NCBI RefSeq assembly: GCF_900102535.1
Contig: NZ_FNBP01000002.1
Coordinates: 62,001-126,000, forward strand
Reading direction: 5' to 3'
DNA from: Sulfitobacter delicatus
Lineage (GTDB): Bacteria; Pseudomonadota; Alphaproteobacteria; Rhodobacterales; Rhodobacteraceae
DNA length: 64,000 bases
Both the position numbers and the translations under genes were made by a program. The notes under the pieces are model-generated. The model saw only the letters and a program-made list of their open reading frames with translations. It had not been told where the DNA came from and did no database searches. Below are positions 56,189-64,000 of the stretch, piece after piece (positions within the stretch are counted from its first letter, which is position 1; the number at the start of each line of letters is the position of its first letter).

Positions 56189-58200
56189 TCCGCCGCCATC
56201 GGCTCGGCGCGGCGCGCGGCGGCCAGGGCCGACAGTTCCGCCATCAACTGGCTGGCGCGTGCGATGGGGTTCGACAGGTAGAAGTCACGCACCGCGGGGG
56301 CAAAGGAAGCATCGCCCAGCTTGCCCGCAGGCAGCGCGTTCCACTTGTTGTCCGGCACCTCATCGACATTCGCCAGATGCGGTACGGCCTCCACCAGCTT
56401 GCTCCGCAGTTGCGCGATGGAATCATACCCCAGTTGCGCCCCCATCTCAGCCGAGAGCGCCCGGAGAATCGCCCAGTTTTCCTTGGCCTCACCCGGTGCG
56501 AAACCAGCGCGCAGAGCCAGTTGCGGGCGGCCTTCGGTGTTCACAAACAGCCCGCCTTCTTCGGTATAGGCGGCACCGGGCAGGATGATGTCGGCGCGGT
56601 GCGCGCCTCGGTCGCCGTGGCTGCCTTGGTAGATCACGAAGGGGCCTTCGCCGATCTCGATCTCATCCGCGCCAAGGTTATAGATCACCTCTGCCGCGTT
56701 CACATCGTCCATGCCGTTCTCAGCCGTGGCACCAATGTCCATCGCACCGACACGCGACGCGGCGGTGTGCAGAACCATCAGCTTGCTCTTAGTCTTTTCG
56801 GCCAGTTCCATTGCTTTGGCCAGAACCGCCGCACCATCGGCTTCGCGCAGCGCGCCTTGGCCTACAACAACCACCGAAGGCTGTTCCAGCACTTCGTCAA
56901 AGTCGCTGCCCATCAGCTTGTCGAGCGTGGCGCGGTCATTGCCGAGATGGTGATGCGGATAGGTCAGATCCGCCGCTTCGCCGATCAGGCCAATCTCGGC
57001 ACCCTTGCTCCACGCCTTGCGGATGCGCGCGTTCAGAACGGGGGCTTCAACCGCCGGGTTGCAGCCAATGAGCTGGATCATCTTGGCATCGTCCAAGTCT
57101 TCGATCCGCGCGTTGCCAACATAGCCAAAACGGTTGCCCGCAGGCAGCTTCGCCCCATCGGTGCGGCATTCGACGACACCGCCCTGCCCTTCGATCAACT
57201 GCTTGAGCGCAAAGGCGGCCTCGACCGACGCCAGATCACCGACCAGACCAGCCAGCTTCTTGCCCTTCATCGCCGCCGCAGCCGCGTTCAACGCTTCGGG
57301 CCAAGAGGCTTTGCGCAGTTTGCCACCTTCGCGGATATAGGGCGTGTCGAGACGCTGGCGGCGCAAACCGTCCCAGACAAAACGCGTCTTGTCGGAAATC
57401 CACTCTTCGTTCACGCCGTCATGGTTGCGCGGCAAAAAACGCATGACTTCGCGGCCCTTGGTATCCACGCGGATGTTGGAGCCAAGCGCATCCATCACAT
57501 CGATGCTCTCGGTCTTGCTCAGTTCCCACGGGCGCGCGGTAAAGGCGTAGGGCTTAGAGACCAACGCACCGACGGGGCAGAGATCGATGATATTGCCCGA
57601 CAGGTTGCTGTCGATCAGCGAACCGAGATAGGTCGTGATCTCCGCATCCTCACCCCGGCCCGTCTGGCCCATGACATGCTGACCCGCGACTTCGGTCGTG
57701 AAGCGCACGCAGCGGGTGCAGGAGATGCAGCGGGTCATATGGGTCTCGACCAGCGGGCCGAGATCAAGGTCTTCGGTCGCGCGCTTAGGCTCGCGGTAGC
57801 GCGAGAAGTCGACGCCGTAGGCCATCGCCTGATCCTGAAGATCACACTCACCGCCTTGATCGCAGATCGGGCAATCCAGCGGGTGGTTGATGAGCAAGAA
57901 CTCCATCACCCCCTCGCGGGCCTTTTTGACCATCGGCGAGTTGGTTTTCACAACCGGCGGTTGCCCCTCAGGGCCGGGCCGCAGGTCGCGCACCTGCATG
58001 GCGCAGGAGGCGGCGGGCTTGGGCGGCCCGCCGACGACTTCCACAAGACACATCCGGCAGTTACCGGCGATCGACAGACGCTCGTGGTAACAGAAACGCG
58101 GCACCTCGACGCCGACCTGCTCGCAGGCCTGAATGAGCGTCATCGCCCCTTCGACTTCGACTTCTTTACCGTCGATGATGATCTTGCGGATATCGCTCAT
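56185..58200 (-). CDS. nuoG: NADH-quinone oxidoreductase subunit G
   Basis: A 671-residue peripheral-arm subunit. The [2Fe-2S] N1b ligands are Cys37, Cys48, Cys51 and Cys66; the N5 cluster has His106, Cys110, Cys113 and Cys119; and N4 has Cys158, Cys161, Cys164 and Cys208. The rest is a molybdopterin-oxidoreductase-like domain without cofactor. The usual CxxC set of the extra N7 cluster (seen in E. coli) is not evident. It is followed by a coupled lipoprotein gene. Confidence 0.97.
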   Translation of the reverse strand: MSDIRKIIIDGKEVEVEGAMTLIQACEQVGVEVPRFCYHERLSIAGNCRMCLVEVVGGPPKPAASCAMQVRDLRPGPEGQPPVVKTNSPMVKKAREGVMEFLLINHPLDCPICDQGGECDLQDQAMAYGVDFSRYREPKRATEDLDLGPLVETHMTRCISCTRCVRFTTEVAGQHVMGQTGRGEDAEITTYLGSLIDSNLSGNIIDLCPVGALVSKPYAFTARPWELSKTESIDVMDALGSNIRVDTKGREVMRFLPRNHDGVNEEWISDKTRFVWDGLRRQRLDTPYIREGGKLRKASWPEALNAAAAAMKGKKLAGLVGDLASVEAAFALKQLIEGQGGVVECRTDGAKLPAGNRFGYVGNARIEDLDDAKMIQLIGCNPAVEAPVLNARIRKAWSKGAEIGLIGEAADLTYPHHHLGNDRATLDKLMGSDFDEVLEQPSVVVVGQGALREADGAAVLAKAMELAEKTKSKLMVLHTAASRVGAMDIGATAENGMDDVNAAEVIYNLGADEIEIGEGPFVIYQGSHGDRGAHRADIILPGAAYTEEGGLFVNTEGRPQLALRAGFAPGEAKENWAILRALSAEMGAQLGYDSIAQLRSKLVEAVPHLANVDEVPDNKWNALPAGKLGDASFAPAVRDFYLSNPIARASQLMAELSALAAARRAEPMAAE

Positions 58201-58204
58201 AAGC

Positions 58205-58615
58205 TCACTTTGCCTTCAGTAACGAACCGATCCGGCTCGATTTTTGAATCTCGTCGCGTCCAAGCGCACAATAGCTTTGCGGGTCCGAAGTATCGACCCC
58301 CTTGGCCTTGAAAAACGCAGCTCCGCGCGCTTTCATTCGTGCTTTTTCAGCGTCACTGTCGATATAGGCGTCGATCTCGGCGTCAGAGTAGCCCAGATCG
58401 CCGGCCTTGCCTTTCAAATCCCACGCCATCTTGACCGCGCGGAACATGCGCGCGCTGATGTCGGGGCAGTTTTTGCGGATGATGTCGGCCACGCCCATGT
58501 CCAGCAGCGCATCATCGATAGCGGCTACCTCGCGCAGCGGCGGTTTGGCGGCGGCAGGGGTCACGGTGGCGGCGGTCAGGCTCAGGCCCATCACGGCGAT
58601 CATCAGGGTGCGCAT
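58205..58615 (-). CDS. DUF5333 domain-containing secreted protein
   Basis: A 136-residue protein with a signal peptide ([20 protein letters not shown]). The mature part is helical with two Cys ([10 protein letters not shown] and [10 protein letters not shown]) and ends in [10 protein letters not shown]. It matches what I recall as DUF5333, a Rhodobacteraceae family encoded beside nuoG. It lies 4 bases before nuoG on the same strand. Function unknown. Confidence 0.75.
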   Translation of the reverse strand: MRTLMIAVMGLSLTAATVTPAAAKPPLREVAAIDDALLDMGVADIIRKNCPDISARMFRAVKMAWDLKGKAGDLGYSDAEIDAYIDSDAEKARMKARGAAFFKAKGVDTSDPQSYCALGRDEIQKSSRIGSLLKAK

Positions 58616-58676
58616 ATCAATTCTCCTTCATGCAGCGGGCCGTCAAGGCCCGTCTGGCAGATGGAGTGCGGCTGGC

Positions 58677-58693
58677 GTGATATTCAATATCAC
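58677..58693. repeat. 17-bp palindrome in the nuoF-nuoG interval
   Basis: GTGATATT-C-AATATCAC: a perfect 8-bp inverted repeat around a single base, in the 120-base gap between two small secreted-protein genes. Like the palindromes at 53.2 kb it has a one-base centre and an AT-rich core. Confidence 0.75.
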
Positions 58694-58735
58694 CGGCCGA
58701 GAGGGCATAAACCCCGCGATATGTCGCCGATTGGA

Positions 58736-59062
58736 TCACTGCGGGCAGCGGCCTTGAAAGGTCAGCGCCCCGCCATCCATCCGCAAAGCAGAGGCAGGCG
58801 CGTCGGGACCGAGCGTCCAGATAATATCGGAGTTTCCGTAAAGACCGACACAGTATTTGGTCGCCTCATAACGCGCCGCCGCGCGGGCGCCGTCGATGGA
58901 TTGTGCCGCATCTTTCACGCGGACTTGAAAGACATCGCGCTGGCCATCGACCTTGCTCACTTTGGCGCGGAAGAAATGGCCGTCAAAAGCCGTACGCTTA
59001 CTGTCATTCGCGCAGCCCGCCAGCAGCGTCCCAACCGTCAAAATCGTCAAAGCAAATTTCAT
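58736..59062 (-). CDS. small lipoprotein of unknown function
   Basis: A 108-residue protein: signal sequence with lipobox LLAGC (Cys17), then a domain with HFFRAKVSKVDGQRDVFQVRV, ARAAARYEATKYCV and a C-terminal GRCPQ. Two Cys in the mature part could form a disulfide. No family is recognised. It sits between nuoF and nuoG, with 118 bases before it and 120 after it, so it may have its own promoter. Confidence 0.72.
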   Translation of the reverse strand: MKFALTILTVGTLLAGCANDSKRTAFDGHFFRAKVSKVDGQRDVFQVRVKDAAQSIDGARAAARYEATKYCVGLYGNSDIIWTLGPDAPASALRMDGGALTFQGRCPQ

Positions 59063-59180
59063 AACGTCACTCCGCTGCGCATGGGGCTTAGCCCTGACGC
59101 CTGTTCCAAATCATCCGCGTCAAATGCGCGTCTGCTATCGCTATTGTCGCCGCGATGGTCAAGCCATGCCGCGACCCCGC

Positions 59181-59624
59181 CTATCCCCGCGCTTGCTCCA
59201 AAAGCACACGCGAACGGCGGTATTTCTCCTTCAGCCGCACCCGTGTCTCCTCAGGCAAGAGCGCCAGCCGCGCATCGTCATCGTTGTCGTCCAAATCGGC
59301 CAGTTTCACCCGCACCGCACAGTCGTCCGACGCGACGCGGGCAATGTAGTCTTCGAGCGCCTCATTCTCAGGGTGTGTCAGGCAGCCTACCGAATGAGCG
59401 ACCCCTTCCCCAAAACGCGCGGCGATCTCGTCCAACGTCACATCCGTATCTTCGACCACGTCGTGCAACAGCGCGACAACCTGATCCCTTGGGTTGTCCA
59501 ACCGCGCCGTTACACGCGCCACATGCCCGATATAGAGCTGCCCTGCCCGATCCGTCTGACGCCCATGCGCGGCCAAAGCCATCTCAAAGGCCGCGCCAAC
59601 CAGATCGGACTGCGCTGCGGTCAT
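59181..59624 (-). CDS. HD-domain hydrolase, small RSH/MESH1-like
   Basis: A 147-residue HD protein: His34, His54-Asp55 (LLHDVVEDTDV, with Glu58 and Asp59) and a late VRVKLADLDDN. This is the layout of the (p)ppGpp hydrolase half of RelA/SpoT and of single-domain relatives such as MESH1. No synthetase domain is present. It lies just after nuoF (3 bases) within the nuo operon. Alarmone hydrolysis is plausible but unproved; another nucleotide could be the substrate. Confidence 0.85.
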   Translation of the reverse strand: MTAAQSDLVGAAFEMALAAHGRQTDRAGQLYIGHVARVTARLDNPRDQVVALLHDVVEDTDVTLDEIAARFGEGVAHSVGCLTHPENEALEDYIARVASDDCAVRVKLADLDDNDDDARLALLPEETRVRLKEKYRRSRVLLEQARG

Positions 59625-59627
59625 GGG

Positions 59628-60923
59628 TTACTCCGCCGCCACCGCGCTGACGCGCCCGGTGCGCTTGTGCTTGATACGGTCTTCGATCTCGTCCCGGAAG
59701 TGACGGATCAGACCTTGGATCGGCCAAGCCGCTGCATCGCCGAGCGCGCAGATCGTGTGGCCTTCGACCTGTTTGGTCACGTCGAGCAGCATGTCGATCT
59801 CTTCAGGCTCAGCATCGCCAGTCACCAGACGGTCCATCACCCGCATCATCCAGCCGGTGCCTTCGCGGCAGGGCGTACACTGGCCACAGCTTTCGTGTTT
59901 GTAGAACTTCGACAGCCGCCAGATCGCTTTGATGACGTCGGTCGAGTTGTCCATCACGATCACCGCCGCGGTGCCAAGGCCCGACCGTTGCTCGCGCAGA
60001 TAGTCAAAATCCATAATCGCATCGCGCATGTCTTTGCCCGGGATCAGCGGCACCGAAGAGCCGCCGGGGATCACGGCCTTGAGGTTGTCCCAACCGCCGC
60101 GAATGCCGCCGCAATGTTTCTCGATCAACTCTTCAAAGCCAATGCTCATCGCCTCTTCAACAACACAAGGGTTGTTGACGTGGCCCGAGATCGCAAAGAG
60201 CTTGGTGCCCGCGTTGTTGGCCCGGCCAAAGCCCGCGAACCATTCTGGCCCACGGCGCAGGATGGTCGGGACCACAGCGATGGATTCCACGTTGTTCACT
60301 GTGGTCGGGCAGCCATAAAGGCCCGCACCCGCCGGGAATGGCGGCTTCATCCGGGGCATGCCTTTTTTGCCTTCGAGGCTTTCCAAAAGGGCGGTCTCTT
60401 CGCCGCAGATATAAGCGCCCGCGCCGTGGTGCAAGTAAATGTCAAAGTCCCAGCCGGATTTGGAGGCGTTCTTACCCACCAGCCCGGCCTCATAGGCCTC
60501 ATCGATCGCTAGTTGCAGCGCCTCACGCTCGCGGATGTATTCGCCGCGCAGGTAGATGTAGCAGGCGTGCGCGTTCATCGCGAAACTGGCGATCAGGCAG
60601 CCTTCGATCAGCGTGTGCGGATCGTGGCGCATGATCTCGCGGTCTTTGCAGGTGCCCGGCTCGGATTCATCGGCATTGACCACCAGATAGGACGGGCGGC
60701 CATCGCTTTCCTTGGGCATGAAGGACCACTTGAGCCCCGTCGGGAAACCCGCCCCGCCCCGGCCGCGCAGGCCCGACGCCTTCATCTGGTCCACGATCCA
60801 GTCGCGGCCCTTTTCGATGATCCCGGCAGTTCCATCCCAATGGCCCCGCGATTGCGCGCCTTTCAGGGTGCGGTCATGCATGCCGTAGATATTGGTAAAA
60901 ATGCGGTCTTTGTCCTGAAGCAT
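59628..60923 (-). CDS. nuoF: NADH-quinone oxidoreductase subunit F
   Basis: A 431-residue subunit with FMN and the NADH site. The FMN/NADH loop is [13 protein letters not shown] (54-66). The [4Fe-4S] cluster N3 is held by Cys346, Cys349 and Cys352 (CGQCTPC) and Cys392. Together with NuoE it forms the NADH-oxidising tip. The next gene, a small HD hydrolase, starts 3 bases on. Confidence 0.98.
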   Translation of the reverse strand: MLQDKDRIFTNIYGMHDRTLKGAQSRGHWDGTAGIIEKGRDWIVDQMKASGLRGRGGAGFPTGLKWSFMPKESDGRPSYLVVNADESEPGTCKDREIMRHDPHTLIEGCLIASFAMNAHACYIYLRGEYIREREALQLAIDEAYEAGLVGKNASKSGWDFDIYLHHGAGAYICGEETALLESLEGKKGMPRMKPPFPAGAGLYGCPTTVNNVESIAVVPTILRRGPEWFAGFGRANNAGTKLFAISGHVNNPCVVEEAMSIGFEELIEKHCGGIRGGWDNLKAVIPGGSSVPLIPGKDMRDAIMDFDYLREQRSGLGTAAVIVMDNSTDVIKAIWRLSKFYKHESCGQCTPCREGTGWMMRVMDRLVTGDAEPEEIDMLLDVTKQVEGHTICALGDAAAWPIQGLIRHFRDEIEDRIKHKRTGRVSAVAAE

Positions 60924-60928
60924 GATGC

Positions 60929-61162
60929 CTACCTTTGGTTCTCACGGCTGGCCCGGCGGGCCTGCCACATTTGATAAATCACGACCAGCGCCCAGATTAG
61001 CGCGGCGAGGGCAGCGAAGTCGAAGAGCAGCGCGTAACGGCCCGGCAACCCGATCGCGGGGGCGGCCATTTGCACGAGTACCCAAAGGGTCATGGTCACG
61101 GCAATGACCAGTCCTGCGGTGCGGCCCTTGCGGGCAAGCGCTCTGTCTTCGGCTTCGCTCAT
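60929..61162 (-). CDS. DUF5337 small membrane protein
   Basis: A 77-residue protein with two hydrophobic helices (about 17-38 and 44-64) and charged ends ([13 protein letters not shown] and [11 protein letters not shown]). It matches what I recall as DUF5337, found just before nuoF in Rhodobacteraceae. It precedes nuoF by 5 bases. Function unknown; membrane location suggests an accessory subunit or assembly factor. Confidence 0.75.
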   Translation of the reverse strand: MSEAEDRALARKGRTAGLVIAVTMTLWVLVQMAAPAIGLPGRYALLFDFAALAALIWALVVIYQMWQARRASRENQR

Positions 61163-61180
61163 TTGTTCTACGCGACCCCG

Positions 61181-62170
61181 TTAGCTCTGGGATTCGCTGG
61201 CGTCGGCGAGAGCCTTGGCCTGCCCGACCCAGTTGTCCCGCTCGATCCGGCCCTTAAAGCGAAGACGGGAATCGACCCATGCGATCTCGTCGTCGCTCAG
61301 TTCGGCAAGTTGGTCGAAGTGATAGATACCCAAGTCGTTGAGCGTCTGTTCCATTTTCGGGCCAATGCCGCCGATCCGTTTGAGGTCATCCGCCCCTTCG
61401 GCGCGGGGGCCGTCGAGCAGCGGCGGCTTTTCTTCCGTTACCGGCGCGCTCTTGTCAGATGCAGGCGTTGGCGCAGGCGGCGTGGTGGGTGCGGCAGCTG
61501 GCCCGTCGTCAACGAGCGCTTCCTCCGCAGTTTCGTCCAACGAAGCCGTGGCGGCGCTGTGCACGTCCTGTTCTGGCAAAGTCGTCGGCTTTGTCGATGG
61601 CAAGTCGTCTGTGGCAGAGGCATCATCCGCAGCCTCATCAACAGACGCCGTAGACGCCTTCGGCGCTTCCCGGTCTTCAACTGTCGCTGTATCCGCAACT
61701 GGCGTCTCCGCCGTTTCAGCGACGGGTGTGGTTTCAGGTTTCGGTGCTGGCGCGTCTTCGGCCACAGCCGCCGTGTCGGCAACCGGCGCGGTCGCTCCAG
61801 CGTCGCTCGGCTCGTCGCCTTTCGGCGTCACCGGGCCGCTCGAACGTTCGGCAGCACCAATCCCGGCATCCCCGGCTGGAACAGTGCCCGTAGCGGACGA
61901 TACGCTGCCCGAGGCCGTGGGTGCGGCGGCGGTCGATGCCGCTGCTGCGCTGCGGGTGTTGTCCTGCGGCGCGTCAGCAGGTGCGTCCTTGCAAAGGAAT
62001 GTCATCAAGAGATAGCCCGCAATCACCGCCACCAGCGCGCCTACAACGATCGCTTTGATCAGCCCAGAGCCGCCAAAGGCGAGCATCAGGAAAGCCACCA
62101 GCAAGCCGATGCCACCGCCCATGTACCAGCTGCGCTTGGTACAGGCCTCTCGTTCCGAAATCTGTGTCAT
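61181..62170 (-). CDS. membrane protein with C-terminal helix-hairpin-helix domain shared with NuoE
   Basis: A 329-residue protein: two N-terminal membrane helices (about 17-34 and 38-59), a 190-residue Ala/Pro/Thr/Asp-rich linker, then residues 252-329 with LKRIGGIGPKMEQTLNDLG, YHFDQLAEL and RDNWVGQAKAL. This end domain has the GIGP hairpin of helix-hairpin-helix folds. It is about two-thirds identical to the C-terminal tail of NuoE, the next gene upstream, so the two likely arose by duplication and may bind the same partner. Not known from model complex I. Confidence 0.8.
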   Translation of the reverse strand: MTQISEREACTKRSWYMGGGIGLLVAFLMLAFGGSGLIKAIVVGALVAVIAGYLLMTFLCKDAPADAPQDNTRSAAAASTAAAPTASGSVSSATGTVPAGDAGIGAAERSSGPVTPKGDEPSDAGATAPVADTAAVAEDAPAPKPETTPVAETAETPVADTATVEDREAPKASTASVDEAADDASATDDLPSTKPTTLPEQDVHSAATASLDETAEEALVDDGPAAAPTTPPAPTPASDKSAPVTEEKPPLLDGPRAEGADDLKRIGGIGPKMEQTLNDLGIYHFDQLAELSDDEIAWVDSRLRFKGRIERDNWVGQAKALADASESQS

Positions 62171-62249
62171 AGCTATCGTTTTCTCCCTAATTGCGGGCGA
62201 TGCGGCTGGTTAGTGGCGCCGTCTGTGGCTGCCCGTTGCGAAATCTCCG

Positions 62250-63401
62250 TTATTCTTTGGCAAGCCTCCCGGCCTGTTCTACCCAATTGTCGCGGCTGAC
62301 CCGGCCTTTGAAGCCTTCGAGGTTCTGATCGACCCAAGCGACCTCATCCGGGCCCCATTTGGCGATCTGGTCAAAATGATAAAAGCCCATGCCATTGAGC
62401 ATCTGCTCCAGCTTTGGCCCGACGCCTTTGATCTTTTTCAGATCATCGGCGCCCGTCTCACGCGGACCGTCCAACTGGGCAGGCTTGTTGCCCGGCGTGC
62501 GCGGCGTTTTCGTCTCGGCGGCAGCAGCATCGGCGGTCTCGCCTTTGGGATCACGTTTCGAGCGCGGTTTGCTTTTGGAAACGGCCTCGGCCTCCTGCTC
62601 GGACACACCGGTCTTATCCGCAGGCTCGCCCTCTGCCGGACGCGGCTCTTCGGCTTCGACCTCTTCAATCGGCTCGGGCTGCGGCGCATCGGGCTGGGAC
62701 TGCCAAGGCGTCAGCAATGGCACTTCGCTGCCGTCGATCCGCTTGACCGTGTCGCCAATATCCACCGCCAATTGCGCGCTGGCGTTATACTGTTTACGCC
62801 CGCTCTCATGGTCCGTCAGGCTAGTCAGCCCGGACAAAGGCTCCGAAGCATAACGCCCGTTCTGCGGGCCCGGCACCGGCACGGTCCCATTGGCCAGATC
62901 GTCCAGAATTTCATTCAGACGCGCGGTGGTCAGGTCTTCGTAGTAGTCCTTGCCGACCTGCGCCATCGGGGCGTTGGAACAGGCACCCAGACACTCGACC
63001 TCTTCCCAAGAGAACCGCCCATCAGCCGACAGCTCATGCGGACGGGCTGCGATGCGTTCTTTGCAGACGGCGACCAAGTCCTCGGCCCCGCAGATCATGC
63101 AGGACGTAGTGCCGCAAACCTGAATATGTGCAACAGAACCAACAGGTTGCAGCTGGAACATAAAGTAGAATGTCGCCACTTCCAGCCCGCGGATATAGGC
63201 CATGCCCAGCATTTCCGAAACATGCTCAATCGCCGGACGGGTCAGCCAGCCCTCTTGCTCCTGCGCACGCCACAGCAGCGGAATGATCGCGCTGGCCTGA
63301 CGGCCTTCGGGGTATTTGGTGATTTGCGCTTCGGCCCATTTCTGGTTCTCAGGCGTGAAGGCAAAAGTCTCGGGCTGGTCGGGGTGTAGACGGCGGAGCA
63401 T
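62250..63401 (-). CDS. nuoE: NADH-quinone oxidoreductase subunit E with C-terminal HHH extension
   Basis: A 383-residue protein. Residues 1 to about 175 are the thioredoxin-like NuoE with the [2Fe-2S] N1a ligands Cys96, Cys101, Cys137 and Cys141. Standard NuoE stops near there; this one goes on with an acidic Pro-rich linker (about 235-305) and a helix-hairpin-helix domain (310-383, [13 protein letters not shown]). ATG 63401 overlaps the stop of the upstream gene; a TTG three codons earlier is an alternative. Part of the NADH-oxidising module with NuoF. Confidence 0.95.
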   Translation of the reverse strand: MLRRLHPDQPETFAFTPENQKWAEAQITKYPEGRQASAIIPLLWRAQEQEGWLTRPAIEHVSEMLGMAYIRGLEVATFYFMFQLQPVGSVAHIQVCGTTSCMICGAEDLVAVCKERIAARPHELSADGRFSWEEVECLGACSNAPMAQVGKDYYEDLTTARLNEILDDLANGTVPVPGPQNGRYASEPLSGLTSLTDHESGRKQYNASAQLAVDIGDTVKRIDGSEVPLLTPWQSQPDAPQPEPIEEVEAEEPRPAEGEPADKTGVSEQEAEAVSKSKPRSKRDPKGETADAAAAETKTPRTPGNKPAQLDGPRETGADDLKKIKGVGPKLEQMLNGMGFYHFDQIAKWGPDEVAWVDQNLEGFKGRVSRDNWVEQAGRLAKE

Positions 63402-63673
63402 TAAGTGCAAATCCCAGTATTCGTGACACGGTAAGTGCCGGTCTGATTGTCAAAGGTTACCGTGTCCCGCTTTGCGTAATTGGTAACCATGATATTGATG
63501 GTCCAGGTATCGACGCCTTCTGCACGCAACACATCGACAAGCTGGGCCTCGCTAATCCTGCATCCATTCATCTGCAAAAAGCGATCCACCGCAGGCCACG
63601 GGTTGGACGCATCTGCCGATGCGGGCAGCGGCAGTGCTACAAGCGCTGCGAGAAGGAGCAGGACAGGTCTCAC
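63401..63673 (-). CDS. small secreted protein between nuoD and nuoE
   Basis: A 90-residue protein with a signal peptide ([16 protein letters not shown]) and a 70-residue mature part ([40 protein letters not shown]) with two Cys. A GTG start overlaps the nuoD stop at GTGA, and its stop overlaps nuoE at TAATG, so it is coupled on both sides. No family recognised. Export to the periplasm is odd for a gene between two cytoplasmic-arm subunits. Confidence 0.75.
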   Translation of the reverse strand: MRPVLLLLAALVALPLPASADASNPWPAVDRFLQMNGCRISEAQLVDVLRAEGVDTWTINIMVTNYAKRDTVTFDNQTGTYRVTNTGICT

Positions 63674-64000
63674 CGGTCAATCTCTCCAAAGACGACGTCC
63701 ATCGTCCCGATGATTGCGGCCACGTCGGCCAGTTGGTGACCGGTGGCAATGTGGTCCATCGCCTGCAGGTGCAAGAAACCCGGCGCACGGATTTTGGCGC
63801 GGTAGGGTTTGTTGGACCCGTCCGCGACGAGGAAGACGCCGAACTCACCCTTGGGCGCTTCGACCGCGCAGTAGACTTCGCCCGCAGGCACGTGGAAGCC
63901 TTCGGTGTAAAGCTTAAAGTGGTGGATCAGGCTTTCCATGTCGGTCTTCATCGCGGTGCGCGAGGGCGGTGTGATCTTGCCACGGGCGAGGATATCGCCC
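63670..64000 (-). CDS. nuoD: NADH-quinone oxidoreductase subunit D, C-terminal part (5' end beyond window)
   Basis: The last 110 or so residues of NuoD (49-kDa subunit): [68 protein letters not shown] and a C-terminal [19 protein letters not shown]. This subunit lines the quinone site and derives from hydrogenase large subunits. The gene continues past position 64000. Confidence 0.97.
   Translation of the reverse strand, partial: GDILARGKITPPSRTAMKTDMESLIHHFKLYTEGFHVPAGEVYCAVEAPKGEFGVFLVADGSNKPYRAKIRAPGFLHLQAMDHIATGHQLADVAAIIGTMDVVFGEIDR

Noticed and set aside
56377-58311. A 644-codon plus-strand frame opposite nuoG
   Set aside because: Mirror of nuoG with low-complexity composition; no start signals.

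Overview
The window looks like a chromosomal segment of a marine alphaproteobacterium of the Rhodobacteraceae (Roseobacter group, Sulfitobacter-like). This is inferred from the GC-rich coding sequence, the sulfite-reductase cluster with DUF2849 and DUF934 genes, the SurE-Pcm-NlpD and DUF815-TatCBA arrangements, and a complex I (nuo) operon carrying small family-specific genes between its subunits. No species can be named from the sequence alone. There is no CRISPR array, insertion sequence, prophage or plasmid function; almost everything is housekeeping, and no gap without a gene exceeds about 290 bases.

Layout. 1-3 kb: end of an M20 peptidase gene, two tRNA-Asp, an unusual Asp/Glu racemase-like protein, tRNA-Val(UAC) with a partial 3' duplicate, a histidine phosphatase and tRNA-Val(CAC). 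3-8 kb (minus): lon, an Old Yellow Enzyme reductase and tgt. 8-19 kb (plus): SPFH/NfeD pair, MscS channel, a retropepsin-like/RimK ATP-grasp fusion, BCCT transporter, SufT-like protein, secreted GDPD, a SatD-like/DUF3307 pair with two palindromes between them, an A-type Fe-S carrier and tpiA. 19-25 kb: an Lrp regulator divergent from an assimilatory sulfate reduction operon (cysG, DUF2849, cysI, cysH, DUF934), followed by ferredoxin-NADP reductase. 25-29 kb: a small PilP-like protein, a YciK-like SDR and surE-pcm-nlpD. 29-32 kb (minus): tatA-tatB-tatC and a DUF815 ATPase, with a divergent WYL regulator. 33-38 kb (minus): SDR, AlkC-like protein, sodium:solute symporter, a lone ABC ATPase and two Lin0512 genes. 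38-44 kb (plus): Hint protein, prfC, glycosyltransferase, DEAD-box helicase and a secreted unknown. 44-64 kb (minus): most of the nuo operon (end of nuoD, then E, F, G, H, I, J, K, L, M, N) interleaved with about nine accessory genes, then birA, coaX and rnj.

How the genes fit together. CysH has the four cysteines of a [4Fe-4S] APS reductase, CysI is the siroheme/[4Fe-4S] reductase and CysG makes its siroheme, so the cluster reduces activated sulfate to sulfide; the divergent Lrp protein is a natural candidate regulator. The nuo genes encode the membrane arm and most of the peripheral arm of a proton-pumping NADH dehydrogenase. The material most worth a second look is what lies between the nuo subunits (a 24-residue membrane peptide, tandem 23-bp palindromes, a helix-hairpin-helix domain shared by NuoE and its neighbour, a small HD hydrolase), the SatD-like/DUF3307 module with its paired palindromes, the RimK fusion, and several enzymes that keep their fold motifs but have lost catalytic residues.
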